NCBI GenBank assembly: GCA_020723385.1
Contig: DYIZ01000012.1
Location: forward strand, 1-64,000
Direction: 5' to 3'
Length of the DNA stretch: 64,000 nt
From: Candidatus Aquidulcis sp.
GTDB lineage: Bacteria > Chloroflexota > Anaerolineae > Anaerolineales > UBA4823
Positions 54,356 through 62,906 of the stretch are shown here, in pieces; position 1 is the first letter of the stretch, and each line of letters starts with the position of its first letter. The notes below the pieces were generated by a model. It saw only the letters and a list, made by a program, of their open reading frames with translations, was not told the DNA's origin and did not search any database. Both the position numbers and the translations under genes were made by a program.

Positions 54356-55191
54356 AGCGCTACCCTCAAAATCGCTTTTCCGTCAGCCGTCATCGCCAGT
54401 TTTTCGAGCGCCTTTTGGATAGCGCCCTCCACACCAAGCTCGGATGTTTTGATGACTTCGCCCGCAGCGTGTTTTTCTGGCGTTCCGGTTTTGAAAACGG
54501 TGGTGGGTGAGCCTTTCAACCCGATTTGTGTTGGATCGAAGATAACGGGGCCTTCGGCCGTCCAGAGTTCTGGTTCGTAGCGCAATGAATAAACGAGATC
54601 TGGCAGGGAGGCAAAAGGAATCTCGGCTATGTCTTTCTCGCAAGTGAGCGCGGCAGGCAACCCAGCCTTGATGAGTTCGTTGCGGCTCTCGGTTTTACGC
54701 TCAATGACCGCGTAGCGCGCTTCCAGATTGATCTCGCGAATTTTGACCGCATAGGTGACCATGGGGAATCCCAGCCGCGAGGCCACGCCTGGCCCAACCT
54801 GCGCAGTATCGCCATCAATGGCCTGTTTGCCGAAGAAAATCATATCAATGGGGTCTTGCTCGTGGATCGCTTCGATGGTGCGCGCCAGCACGTAAGAAGT
54901 CGCCAATGTATCGGCTCCCGAAAATTGGCGGGCTGAAAGCAAGATGGCTCGATCTGCCCCCAGCTCGATACATTCACGCAGGGAGGATGTGGCGGCAGGC
55001 GGCCCCATCGAAATGACGGTGATTTTACCGCCTAGTTTGCGTTTCCACTCGACTGCCGCTGCCACTGCGTGGGCGTCGTATGGGTTGAGGATCGTGGGAA
55101 CGCCTTGCCGGATGAGATTACCAGTTTCCGGGTCAATACGAATATTGGTTGTATCTGGCACCTGTTTGATGCCGACGAGTGCATGGAACAA
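54352..55191 (-). CDS. fixA: FixA, electron transfer flavoprotein beta subunit
   Basis: A 279-residue ETF beta-type protein with the usual start (ALVGIKQVPDTTNIRIDPETG), the adenine-binding loop NPYDAHAVAAAVEWK, and the signature FFGKQAIDGDTAQVGPGVASRLGFPMVTYA. In FixABCX it accepts electrons from NADH. It is the first gene of the fix block and lies 89 bases downstream of the nuoE-nuoF fusion, on the same strand. An imperfect palindrome (GGTGATAACTGATATTACC, 55242-55260) lies 51-69 bases before its start. Confidence 0.95.
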   Translation of the reverse strand: MFHALVGIKQVPDTTNIRIDPETGNLIRQGVPTILNPYDAHAVAAAVEWKRKLGGKITVISMGPPAATSSLRECIELGADRAILLSARQFSGADTLATSYVLARTIEAIHEQDPIDMIFFGKQAIDGDTAQVGPGVASRLGFPMVTYAVKIREINLEARYAVIERKTESRNELIKAGLPAALTCEKDIAEIPFASLPDLVYSLRYEPELWTAEGPVIFDPTQIGLKGSPTTVFKTGTPEKHAAGEVIKTSELGVEGAIQKALEKLAMTADGKAILRVAL

Positions 55192-55280
55192 TTCGCACCT
55201 CCTGCTAACAAATTTCCATCGCTATCTGAGTCAATAGTTCCGGTGATAACTGATATTACCTTCGCTTCTGGAGCGACAGG

Positions 55281-57035
55281 TTATTGAGCTTCGCCTCGTT
55301 CGGCGGCGATAAATTCCTCGGCAAACTGACTCAGCGCCGAGTTCATCGGGATCGGTACCGACTGTCCCAGACCGCAGAACGACGAGTTGAGCATCACCTC
55401 AGCGAGGGCCTTCAATTCGGCCACATCGCCTTTTTGGCCTTTGCCTTCGGCCATACGGGACAGGATTTCGAACGAGCGCCAGGTTCCCACCCGGCAGGGG
55501 GTACATTTCCCGCAGGATTCAGCCGCGAAGAAGCGCAGCTCTTCTCGCAGGAAGGCCACCACCGAGACGGATTGGTCGCAAATCAGGAAAGCGCCCGCGC
55601 CCAGCCCGACGCCTTTCTGGCCCGAGGCGTAATCCATGGGTACATCCAGCAGCGACGGCGGCACGATAGAGCCGGCTGCCCCGCCGGTGAGGGCGAATTT
55701 GAAGGTCGAGCCGGGCAGCATTCCGCCGCCGAACTCTTCGATCACCTGGCGCAGCGTCAGCCCGAAGGGCGCCTCGAACAGCCCCGGTTTATTGACGTGC
55801 CCGATGAGCATGTACATCTTCGTTCCGGCGGTGGGGTAGCTGCTCAACCCCTTGTACCACGACGCGCCATTGCAAATGATGGGCGGCACCGCCGCATACG
55901 ACTCGACGTTGTTGACATTCGACGGGTAGCCCATGTAACCGTAGGATGGCGGGTAAGGCGGGCGCAGTCTTGGCTCGCCGCGTTTGCCTTCTAGCGATTC
56001 GATCAGCGCGGTCTCTTCGCCGCAGATATACGCCCCTGCGCCGAGGTGAACGTGGATGTGGAACGAGAAGCCTGACCCCTGGATATTGTCGCCAAGCCAG
56101 CCTTTTTCCTCGGCCTGGTGAATGGCGCGCTCCAGCCGTTCGGCCTGATGTACGTACTCGCCGCGGATATAGACATACCCGTCATTGGCTCCGCAGGCGT
56201 ACCCGGCAATTGCCATCCCTTCCAGCATTTGGTGAGGGTTGGTGTCAATCAGCACGCGGTCCTTGAAGATGAGCGGCTCGGATTCGTCGGCGTTGCAGAG
56301 GATGTACTTGGGGGTGCGTTTGGCCTGGAAGACAAAGCGCCACTTGCGCCCGACGGGGAAACCCGCCCCGCCGCGCCCGGTCAGCCCGGAGGCTTCCACT
56401 TCGGCCAGCACACCTTCCGGCGATTTTTGCAGTGCGGCTTTGAGGCCGCAATACGCGCCGTGGTCGAGCGCCGACTCGATGGAATCGGGGTCAATCTTCC
56501 CGGCGTTAGCCATCATCACGCGCAGTTCGCCCGGCCGGGGATTCGAATAATCGGTGGGTACGCCTAGCCAGCCCTGGCAAACTTTCTCAGCATCCTGTGG
56601 AGCCACCGGGCCAACCTGGTCGGAGCAGTGTTCTCCACTGCCGCTGACCAACACCGCGGGGGCGCGGTCGCACAGGCCCAGGCAGCTCGTCCGTTCCACG
56701 ATCCAATCGGGGTCACCTTTGACGGCTGCTTCGAGCGCGTGGTGAGTATCGGAAGCTCGTTTAAGCCAGCAGACCGGCCCGTCGCACACCCGCAGGACAT
56801 TTTTGCGCGGGGTCAGCGACAACATCGAATAGAATGTAGCCACGCCGAATGCTTTGTGGGCGGGCAGGCGCAGAGCGTTGGCCGTGTCGGTGATGGTTTC
56901 GGGCGTCAGGCCGCCGCCTTGTGTGTCGAGGTCGCGCAAGACTTCCAGCACCGCTTTCGGATCGCGGTCGTGATGGTCGGCGACTGCGGCGATTTCGGAC
57001 GGGACAGGTTTGATTTGACTTTTGGGGTTGGGCAT
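55281..57035 (-). CDS. nuoF: NuoE-NuoF fusion, NADH-oxidising subunit for the formate dehydrogenase
   Basis: A 584-residue fusion. Residues 1-150 are NuoE-like with [2Fe-2S] ligands C84, C89, C118 and C122 (RVCDGPVCW, TSCLGLC). The rest is NuoF-like: FMN/NADH site GLTGRGGAGFPVGRKW, LGAGAYICGEETALIESLEGKRGEPR, and the [4Fe-4S] ligands in ESCGKCTPCRVGT. This matches the beta/gamma part of NAD-dependent formate dehydrogenases or hydrogenases. It should pass electrons from the selenoenzyme's NuoG-like N-terminus to NAD+. No other complex I genes are present, so it is not a full complex I. Confidence 0.95.
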   Translation of the reverse strand: MPNPKSQIKPVPSEIAAVADHHDRDPKAVLEVLRDLDTQGGGLTPETITDTANALRLPAHKAFGVATFYSMLSLTPRKNVLRVCDGPVCWLKRASDTHHALEAAVKGDPDWIVERTSCLGLCDRAPAVLVSGSGEHCSDQVGPVAPQDAEKVCQGWLGVPTDYSNPRPGELRVMMANAGKIDPDSIESALDHGAYCGLKAALQKSPEGVLAEVEASGLTGRGGAGFPVGRKWRFVFQAKRTPKYILCNADESEPLIFKDRVLIDTNPHQMLEGMAIAGYACGANDGYVYIRGEYVHQAERLERAIHQAEEKGWLGDNIQGSGFSFHIHVHLGAGAYICGEETALIESLEGKRGEPRLRPPYPPSYGYMGYPSNVNNVESYAAVPPIICNGASWYKGLSSYPTAGTKMYMLIGHVNKPGLFEAPFGLTLRQVIEEFGGGMLPGSTFKFALTGGAAGSIVPPSLLDVPMDYASGQKGVGLGAGAFLICDQSVSVVAFLREELRFFAAESCGKCTPCRVGTWRSFEILSRMAEGKGQKGDVAELKALAEVMLNSSFCGLGQSVPIPMNSALSQFAEEFIAAERGEAQ

Positions 57036-57070
57036 AGGCCTCCTCTAGATTTCCAGGAATAAGTCACTTA

Positions 57071-57856
57071 TTAGCCGGTCGTTATTCTTTCGGAATGCGT
57101 ATACACATTGAACCGGTCGCGCCGGGCGTAACCGATCAGGGTGATACCGGTTTGTTCGGCCATTTCGATAGATAAAGAGCTGGGTGATGTGCGTGTGATC
57201 ACCACAGACGCCCCAATCCGGGAGGCTTTCTGCATCATCTCGGAGCTGACTCGCCCGGTGGTGAGCAGGATCTTGCGAGCGGGGGAGATGCCTTCGAGCA
57301 GGCAGCGCCCGGCGATCTTGTCGAGGGTGTTGTGCCGCCCAATGTCTTCCGCTGCGGCGAGAATGGACTCGCCGTCGCTCAGCGCCGAGGTATGCACCCC
57401 GCCCGCCGACCGATACAGCTCCTGTGATTCAAAGAGCCGCTCGATCAGCCGGGTGACGGCCTGTGGGGACAGGGTAACGCTATCCGATGGCGGATGGATG
57501 GCAGGCTTCCCATCGGGCGGCGCGGCATCCACCGAGGTCGCCCCCCCCGTGCAGCCGGAAGTTCGCCGCCAATTCGTCGGTTTCTCTGCGCTATGTGTGA
57601 GCCACACATCCACGTTGTCGCCTGTCTCGCACACGCGCACATCGGCCAGCTCATCCTTCGAGTGAATGATCTCTTCGTTGTAAAGGAACCCTACGGCCAG
57701 CGCTTCCTGGTCAACCGGTGTACACATGAAAGTCAGCCAGATTTCACCGTTCACAGTCAAACTGACCGCTGTCTCTGTGATGACTTCAGCCTGGGCAGGC
57801 TCGAATTGGCCATGATTGTGTTGCAGGAATCGAAATAATTTTTGGGCGCTTGACAT
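57071..57856 (-). CDS. fdhD: Formate dehydrogenase sulfurtransferase FdhD
   Basis: A 261-residue FdhD protein, required to sulfurate the Mo-bis-MGD cofactor of formate dehydrogenases. Family landmarks are TVNGEIWLTFMCTPVDQEALAVGFLYNEEII, RRTSGCTGG, GGVHTSALSDGESILAAAEDIGRHNTLDKIAG, and LTTGRVSSEMMQKASRIGASVVITRTSPSSLSIEMAEQTGITLIGYAR. E. coli uses a CxxC pair; here only the first Cys (C102) is kept, the second position being Gly. It is the first gene of the train and has a CRP/FNR-like site upstream. Confidence 0.95.
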   Translation of the reverse strand: MSSAQKLFRFLQHNHGQFEPAQAEVITETAVSLTVNGEIWLTFMCTPVDQEALAVGFLYNEEIIHSKDELADVRVCETGDNVDVWLTHSAEKPTNWRRTSGCTGGATSVDAAPPDGKPAIHPPSDSVTLSPQAVTRLIERLFESQELYRSAGGVHTSALSDGESILAAAEDIGRHNTLDKIAGRCLLEGISPARKILLTTGRVSSEMMQKASRIGASVVITRTSPSSLSIEMAEQTGITLIGYARRDRFNVYTHSERITTG

Positions 57857-57907
57857 ACCGGTAAACCTTTGTCAGTTTACCATAAATTCGGCCTAATTCA
57901 GTCCAGG

Positions 57908-57925
57908 TTGTGACAACTGTCACAA
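57908..57925. promoter_or_regulatory. CRP/FNR-family type site upstream of fdhD
   Basis: TTGTGACAACTGTCACAA is a perfect 7-bp inverted repeat around 4 bases and matches TGTGA-N6-TCACA exactly. It lies 52-69 bases upstream of the fdhD start, and also 128 bases before the divergent protease gene. Confidence 0.65.
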
Positions 57926-58052
57926 ATGTTAAGAGACTTGTAACCCAACGGGATAGGTAATGATATACTTTCAGCGTGTCGTGGGTAAAACCCGATTTGG
58001 TTATCGTCTGATCGGGTTATCTATTCGAGCGAAGAAAGGGAATTCAGTCCAG

Positions 58053-61000
58053 ATGAAACGTTTGTTGAGATATTTGATAATCGTTCTTGTCCTTGGGGGG
58101 CTGGTTGTGACTGGCAGCACAATGAACTCGCGCGCCCAGGAGCCTCAGCCGCCTCAGCCCTTGGCGCAAGGCGCTCAGCCTCTGAGCCAGGTGGCTGTCT
58201 TGGAAATGCCATCTGTGGATGTCGCTGCGCTGCTGGCGGAAGATGCCGCCAACAACGGCAAAGATGTGCCTCCTCGTTTTGCCGCGCCCCTGGCGGTGCA
58301 GGTTTCCCCGCAAGCCTACGGGACCTGGGAAACCTCCCGCTCCGGCGAGCTGGTCTGGCGCTTGCGCATTCAATCTGAAGGGGCGGTCTCACTCAACCTG
58401 GGCTTCGCGCGGTATTGGATGCCCGCTGGCGGGCGACTGTTTATCTATTCACCAGATTTTCAACAGGTTCGCGGCCCGTTCACAGCCGCGGATAACGAGG
58501 AACACGGCCAATTGTGGTCGCCCATTATCATGGGGAGCGAGATCGTAATCGAGGTTGATCTGCCCGCCGGAGTGGTTGCCAATCTCCAGTTGGCGCTGAC
58601 CGCTGTCAACCATGGCTATCGCACTTTGCAGGAAGCCAGCCAACCCATGTCTGGCGCCTGCAACCTGGATGCGGTCTGCTCTGCGTCCGACGGTTTCCCG
58701 CAAGTGGATGCCTGGCGCGAGGAACTCCGCTCGTCAGGCGTGTACACTGTCAACGGCACCTGGACGTGCTCCGGGGCGCTCATCAATAACACCGCCCAGG
58801 ATCTCACACCCTATTTCCTGACGGCCAATCATTGCAGCGTCAACTCCGGCAACGCCGCTGGCGTGGTGGTGTACTGGAACTTCGAGAATTCCACTTGCCG
58901 CCCGCCCGGCAGCCCGGCTTCGGGTGGTGCAGGCGATGGTCAGTTGACCCAGTTCAACACTGGCGCTATCTGGCGTGCTTCTTACGCCTCATCCGACGTG
59001 ACCCTGATCGAAATGGACGATACGATCAACCCGGATTTCAACCCCTTCTGGTCGGGATGGGATCGCAGTAATGCCGCCACAGCAGGCGCCATTGCCATCC
59101 ATCATCCCAATTGTGATGAGAAGCGCATCAGCTTCGAAAATGATGCTACGTCTATTACCTCATACCTCGGCTCCACCGTTCCTGGCGACAGCACGCACAT
59201 TCGCATCACCGACTGGGACCTGGGCACCACCGAGCCGGGTTCTTCCGGATCGCCGCTCTACAGCCCCGAGCGCCGCATCATAGGCCAATTGCATGGCGGT
59301 TACGCCGCCTGCGGCAACGACAGCTCCGACTGGTACGGGAGGCTCTTCGTCTCTTGGACGGGCGGCGGCACTGCCAGCAGCCGCCTGAGCAACTGGCTCG
59401 ACCCGCTCAATACCGGCGTGACCACCCTCGACGGGCGCAATATTGTTGAGTCGCCTTTCCTGGTCGAAGCAACACCTGCATCGTTGAATGTCTGCACCCC
59501 GAATGATGCCGTTTACGATGTGGCTGTTACGCAGGAAGTCGCGGGATTTGTTCAGCCGGTTGATCTAAGCGTCTTTGGCATTCCCGGTGGAACGTCAGCG
59601 CTGTTCGGCGTCAACCCCGTCATCCCGGCAGGCACGAGCGTGTTGACGATCACCAATACCGGCGCTGCCGCCGAAGGCAGCTATCCTTTGGATGTCGTCG
59701 GCGTCTGGACGACCAGCACGGTCACTTCGACCGTGACTCTGAATCTCTATACCGCTGCGCCAATCCAGCCGGGATTAGTTTCTCCTGCCGATGGTGCGGT
59801 GAACCAGGCGCTTGCCCCCACTTTCGAATGGACGCCAGGCTCTCTGACCGGCAGCTTCAACTTCCAATTGGACGAAAGCCCGTTGTTCGATTCACCCCTG
59901 GCGACGGCCAATGACCTGCTCGAAACCAGCTATCCTTTGGCAGATCCGCTCGAAGGCGGGCGCTGCTATTGGTGGAGTGTCCAGGGCAACAATGCTTGCG
60001 GCCTCGGTACCTGGTCGGAGCCATTCCACTTCGTCACATCAGCCCTGGCGCTGACTTTCGACGATGACATCGAGTCTGGAGCAGGGCTATGGACGCATCA
60101 GGCCGCGACTGGCGCAGATCATTGGGCTGTCTCGACTGCCCAGGCGCACAGTCCAACTCATGCCTGGTTCGTTCCGGATGACAGCGTCATCACCGACAGC
60201 CGGTTGTGGAATACAACCCCCATCCTGGTCGGCGGCGGCAGCACGCTCACCTTCTGGCATCGCTATCAGTTCGAGGGTTCTGCATGGGATGGCGCTGTGC
60301 TGGAAATTTCGACCAATGGCGGCGGTGCATGGAGCGACCTGGGAACCTATATCACCGCCAATGGCTACAATGGCACGATCAGCAATCAGTACAGCAATCC
60401 CCTGGCCGATCGAGACGCCTGGACGGGCGATCTCACCGACTGGACGCAGGTCAGCGTTGATCTGTCCAGCTTTGCCGGGCAAAGCGTGCTCATCCGCTGG
60501 CGATTGGGTTGCGATTCGTCCCAAAGCGATGTGGGTTGGTACATTGACGATGTGCAAATCACTGCGCCATTGCCGCCCAACCCCGCTCCCACGCTGGCTT
60601 CGATCTCTCCGGAAGAAGGATCGGCTTATGCTGACACCCCGGTGACGATCCAGGGCACGGGCTTTATCAGCACCCCGGTGCTTGCCCTGGGCGATGCCTG
60701 GCTGGTGGATGTCACCTGGGTCAGCTCGACCACGCTCACCGCGGTTGTCCCGATGGGGATGGCAGGCGGCGTGTATGATCTGACCCTCTATAACGGCGAT
60801 TGCCAGGAAGCGACCCTGCTCGACGCGTACGCCGTCATCGTAGCGTGCATCCCGCCGACAGTGACCGTAACCAGCGACAGCCCGGTTGATCTCGGCCAGC
60901 CGGTCAATTTCACTGCCGATCTCGTCGGCGGCACGCCGCCCATTACTTACACCTGGGATTTCGGCGGCCCCGGTTATGGCGTCGGTCTGGACACTGCCAC

Positions 61001-61727
61001 CCCAGTCTTCACTTACACAGAAGCGGGTACTTACACCGCAACGGTGACTGCGGAGAATGGCTGCGGCCTGGATGATGCCAGTACGCTGGTCGCTGTGAAT
61101 GATGTCCCGCCCACCGCCAATGATGATACCTTCACGGTAAACGAAGACAACGCAACGACGACGCTGGATGTCCTGGCGAACGATGCCCTTGCGCCGTTCA
61201 CCGTCGGGCCGTTGGCGCTGGTAGAGATTGGGAGTCCTGACCAGGGTGGTACCGCCGTCCTGAGCGGGACGACCGATATCCGTTATACCCCGGCAGCCAA
61301 CTTCTTCGGCACAGAAGTGTTCACTTACACGATCCTTGCAGCCAACGGCTTGACCGATGAAGCCGAAGTGACGGTCACCGTGCTCTCGGTGAACGATCTG
61401 CCCACCATCTCCGCGATTGACAATCAGACCACGACGGTCGGCATCCCCGTGGGTCCCATCAGCTTCACCATTGGGGATCTGGAAACCCCCACAAGTGTGC
61501 TGACTCTCACGGTCGAATCGTCGAATCCCGGCCTCATCCCGGCAGGGAATATCGTCTTGGTCGGCTCGGACGGCAATCGCACCGTGACGATCACGCCGCT
61601 CGCCGGGATGTCTGGCACGGCAACCATCACCATCACGGTTGACGATGGCACGGATACGGTCAGCATCACCTTCGATGTGACGGTCGTTGCCCATCAGTTC
61701 ATCTTCTTGCCAGTGGTCAAGAAATAG
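58053..61727 (+). CDS. Secreted trypsin-fold serine protease (lysyl endopeptidase-like) with Ig/PKD-type tail
   Basis: The start at 58053 gives a clean signal peptide (KRLLRYLIIVLVLGGLVV, cleavage near SRAQ); an upstream in-frame start adds 31 unlikely residues. The protease domain (about 190-455) has the triad H260 (LTANHCS), D315 (SSDVTLIEM) and S398 (EPGSSGSPLYS). Cysteines resemble those of Achromobacter lysyl endopeptidase-type enzymes (GACNLDAVC, WTCSG). The long C-terminal part has Fn3-like, jelly-roll/MAM-like (about 665-840), IPT/TIG, PKD and cadherin-like domains. It ends in FIFLPVVKK, a tail like that of the 882-residue secreted protein. It probably digests external proteins. 1224 residues; a terminator follows. 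Confidence 0.9.
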   Translation: MKRLLRYLIIVLVLGGLVVTGSTMNSRAQEPQPPQPLAQGAQPLSQVAVLEMPSVDVAALLAEDAANNGKDVPPRFAAPLAVQVSPQAYGTWETSRSGELVWRLRIQSEGAVSLNLGFARYWMPAGGRLFIYSPDFQQVRGPFTAADNEEHGQLWSPIIMGSEIVIEVDLPAGVVANLQLALTAVNHGYRTLQEASQPMSGACNLDAVCSASDGFPQVDAWREELRSSGVYTVNGTWTCSGALINNTAQDLTPYFLTANHCSVNSGNAAGVVVYWNFENSTCRPPGSPASGGAGDGQLTQFNTGAIWRASYASSDVTLIEMDDTINPDFNPFWSGWDRSNAATAGAIAIHHPNCDEKRISFENDATSITSYLGSTVPGDSTHIRITDWDLGTTEPGSSGSPLYSPERRIIGQLHGGYAACGNDSSDWYGRLFVSWTGGGTASSRLSNWLDPLNTGVTTLDGRNIVESPFLVEATPASLNVCTPNDAVYDVAVTQEVAGFVQPVDLSVFGIPGGTSALFGVNPVIPAGTSVLTITNTGAAAEGSYPLDVVGVWTTSTVTSTVTLNLYTAAPIQPGLVSPADGAVNQALAPTFEWTPGSLTGSFNFQLDESPLFDSPLATANDLLETSYPLADPLEGGRCYWWSVQGNNACGLGTWSEPFHFVTSALALTFDDDIESGAGLWTHQAATGADHWAVSTAQAHSPTHAWFVPDDSVITDSRLWNTTPILVGGGSTLTFWHRYQFEGSAWDGAVLEISTNGGGAWSDLGTYITANGYNGTISNQYSNPLADRDAWTGDLTDWTQVSVDLSSFAGQSVLIRWRLGCDSSQSDVGWYIDDVQITAPLPPNPAPTLASISPEEGSAYADTPVTIQGTGFISTPVLALGDAWLVDVTWVSSTTLTAVVPMGMAGGVYDLTLYNGDCQEATLLDAYAVIVACIPPTVTVTSDSPVDLGQPVNFTADLVGGTPPITYTWDFGGPGYGVGLDTATPVFTYTEAGTYTATVTAENGCGLDDASTLVAVNDVPPTANDDTFTVNEDNATTTLDVLANDALAPFTVGPLALVEIGSPDQGGTAVLSGTTDIRYTPAANFFGTEVFTYTILAANGLTDEAEVTVTVLSVNDLPTISAIDNQTTTVGIPVGPISFTIGDLETPTSVLTLTVESSNPGLIPAGNIVLVGSDGNRTVTITPLAGMSGTATITITVDDGTDTVSITFDVTVVAHQFIFLPVVKK

Positions 61728-61766
61728 CATCTCCCCAAGCGATTTGCTTTTATCCCACGATGCATA

Positions 61767-61801
61767 AAAAAATACGGACGGTGAAACCGTCCGTATTTTT
61801 T
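61767..61801. terminator. Strong bidirectional terminator
   Basis: A stem of A6TACGGACGGT with its exact complement and loop GAA, ending in TTTTTT. It serves the protease gene and, from the other side, the minus-strand gene ending at 61847. Confidence 0.9.
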
Positions 61802-61846
61802 GTGCGTTGTCTTGTTGGCGGAGTTATATATTCATTGTCCCCCACA

Positions 61847-62329
61847 TTAAATCAGCCTGTCAATCTCAGCATAAAGATACACCTGAAGCTCGCGAAGATG
61901 TTTCCCCCAGTGATTCTCATACCCAAAGCGAAAATGCCACAAAGCGTCGTTTTCGCTTGTATTCGACCAATACCACTCGACCTCGAGCAAATCCTGGATA
62001 ATATCTGTAAGGTCATCTACGGCATCGGCAATCAAAATTTCAGCCGGTTGATAAAGATCGCTGTTGGGGTTCGCAACATAGTAATAACCGAAGCTCGGAA
62101 ATCGGGTCACGACAGCCTCTCTGATTCGATAGTAGTCCGTCGTGGGCGACTCGTTTTCGCTGTCATCTATCAAATCATCATATTCGCCGACAAAATGATA
62201 AGCGAAGGCCAGCGCGTCGAGAGCCTGTTCCAGAGATGTGATATCCCGGATACTGGACATGGCGTGCATGCTTGCAAGTTGTGCGAACTCGTTGATTAGC
62301 GCGCGGATTTCCGGCGGCGAAATGTTCAT
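61847..62329 (-). CDS. DUF5063-like protein
   Basis: A 160-residue acidic, mostly helical protein. The end, LLEVEWYWSNTSENDALWHFRFGYENHWGKHLRELQVYL, resembles the DUF5063 family (DALW-(E/H)-(W/F)-RF then HWG-(R/K)-HL). No function is known for the family. It is a single gene between the terminator and the DinB-like gene on the same strand. Confidence 0.7.
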   Translation of the reverse strand: MNISPPEIRALINEFAQLASMHAMSSIRDITSLEQALDALAFAYHFVGEYDDLIDDSENESPTTDYYRIREAVVTRFPSFGYYYVANPNSDLYQPAEILIADAVDDLTDIIQDLLEVEWYWSNTSENDALWHFRFGYENHWGKHLRELQVYLYAEIDRLI

Positions 62330-62354
62330 AAAACGCTATTTTGAAATGTGCGCT

Positions 62355-62834
62355 TCAAATTTGACGTTTTTTCCGCCAGGTAACGATGTCAGGCAAATGC
62401 TCCTCCTCGTGCCCGAAGCTGTTATTGGCAATGATCTCCCACAACGGCGTCCCGCGTGTCCAGGGGTAACGCTTGGGGTCCGTCAGCTCGCGGTCGGTGA
62501 ACGCCTCCACGCGCAGCAGCGTCTGGCTGCGCACGGCTTCGAAATCGTCCAATGCCTTGATGAGCGGGCGGTCGCGCATCTCGGTGTGCCACTGTGCGTT
62601 GATCTCGTCCACTTTAGAGCCATCGGGCCAGTCGGGAACTTGACCCTGCTTGGTTTGCCACAGGCCGCGCACCATCTCGGCCTCCCAGCGGGTGAGATGC
62701 GAGAGCAAATCCTTCAGTGACCATTCGCCGTTGACACCCGGCTCGATCATGGCTTCTTCGGGGATGCCTTCGATGGCGTCCAAAAACTTTTCCCGCTCAA
62801 TTTCGAGCGCGGCCAGCAGTTCTGTTTTGTTCAT
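62355..62834 (-). CDS. DinB/ClbS-like four-helix protein
   Basis: The start at 62834 is preceded by GGAGG. The 159-residue protein reads MNKTELLAALEIEREKFLDAIEGIPEEAMIEPGVNGEWSLKDLLSHLTRWE, as in DinB/DfsB or ClbS-type proteins, and ends with FGHEEEHLPDIVTWR. Histidines in LSHLTRW and FGHEEEH fit the family metal site. ClbS is a colibactin-resistance cyclopropane hydrolase; other members are thiol transferases. No specific activity can be given here. Confidence 0.82.
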   Translation of the reverse strand: MNKTELLAALEIEREKFLDAIEGIPEEAMIEPGVNGEWSLKDLLSHLTRWEAEMVRGLWQTKQGQVPDWPDGSKVDEINAQWHTEMRDRPLIKALDDFEAVRSQTLLRVEAFTDRELTDPKRYPWTRGTPLWEIIANNSFGHEEEHLPDIVTWRKKRQI

Positions 62835-62906
62835 TGAACCTCCGTTTGGACGCAGATAGATTAACAAATCAGCGTTTATCTGCGTCCAATTTTCTTCCCA
62901 TTCGCG

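Noticed and set aside
51614-55191. Nitrogen-fixation cluster because of the fix names
   Set aside because: No nif genes or other nitrogenase factors are near; FixABCX also occurs in non-diazotrophs as a bifurcating ETF.
55281-57035. Start of a complex I operon
   Set aside because: Only a NuoE-NuoF fusion and a NuoG-like dehydrogenase are present; there are no membrane nuo genes, so an NAD-linked formate dehydrogenase is the better reading.
60087-61730. Long open frame of 547 codons opposite the secreted protease
   Set aside because: It mirrors a well-supported plus-strand gene with signal peptide and Ig domains; there is no domain or start signal of its own.
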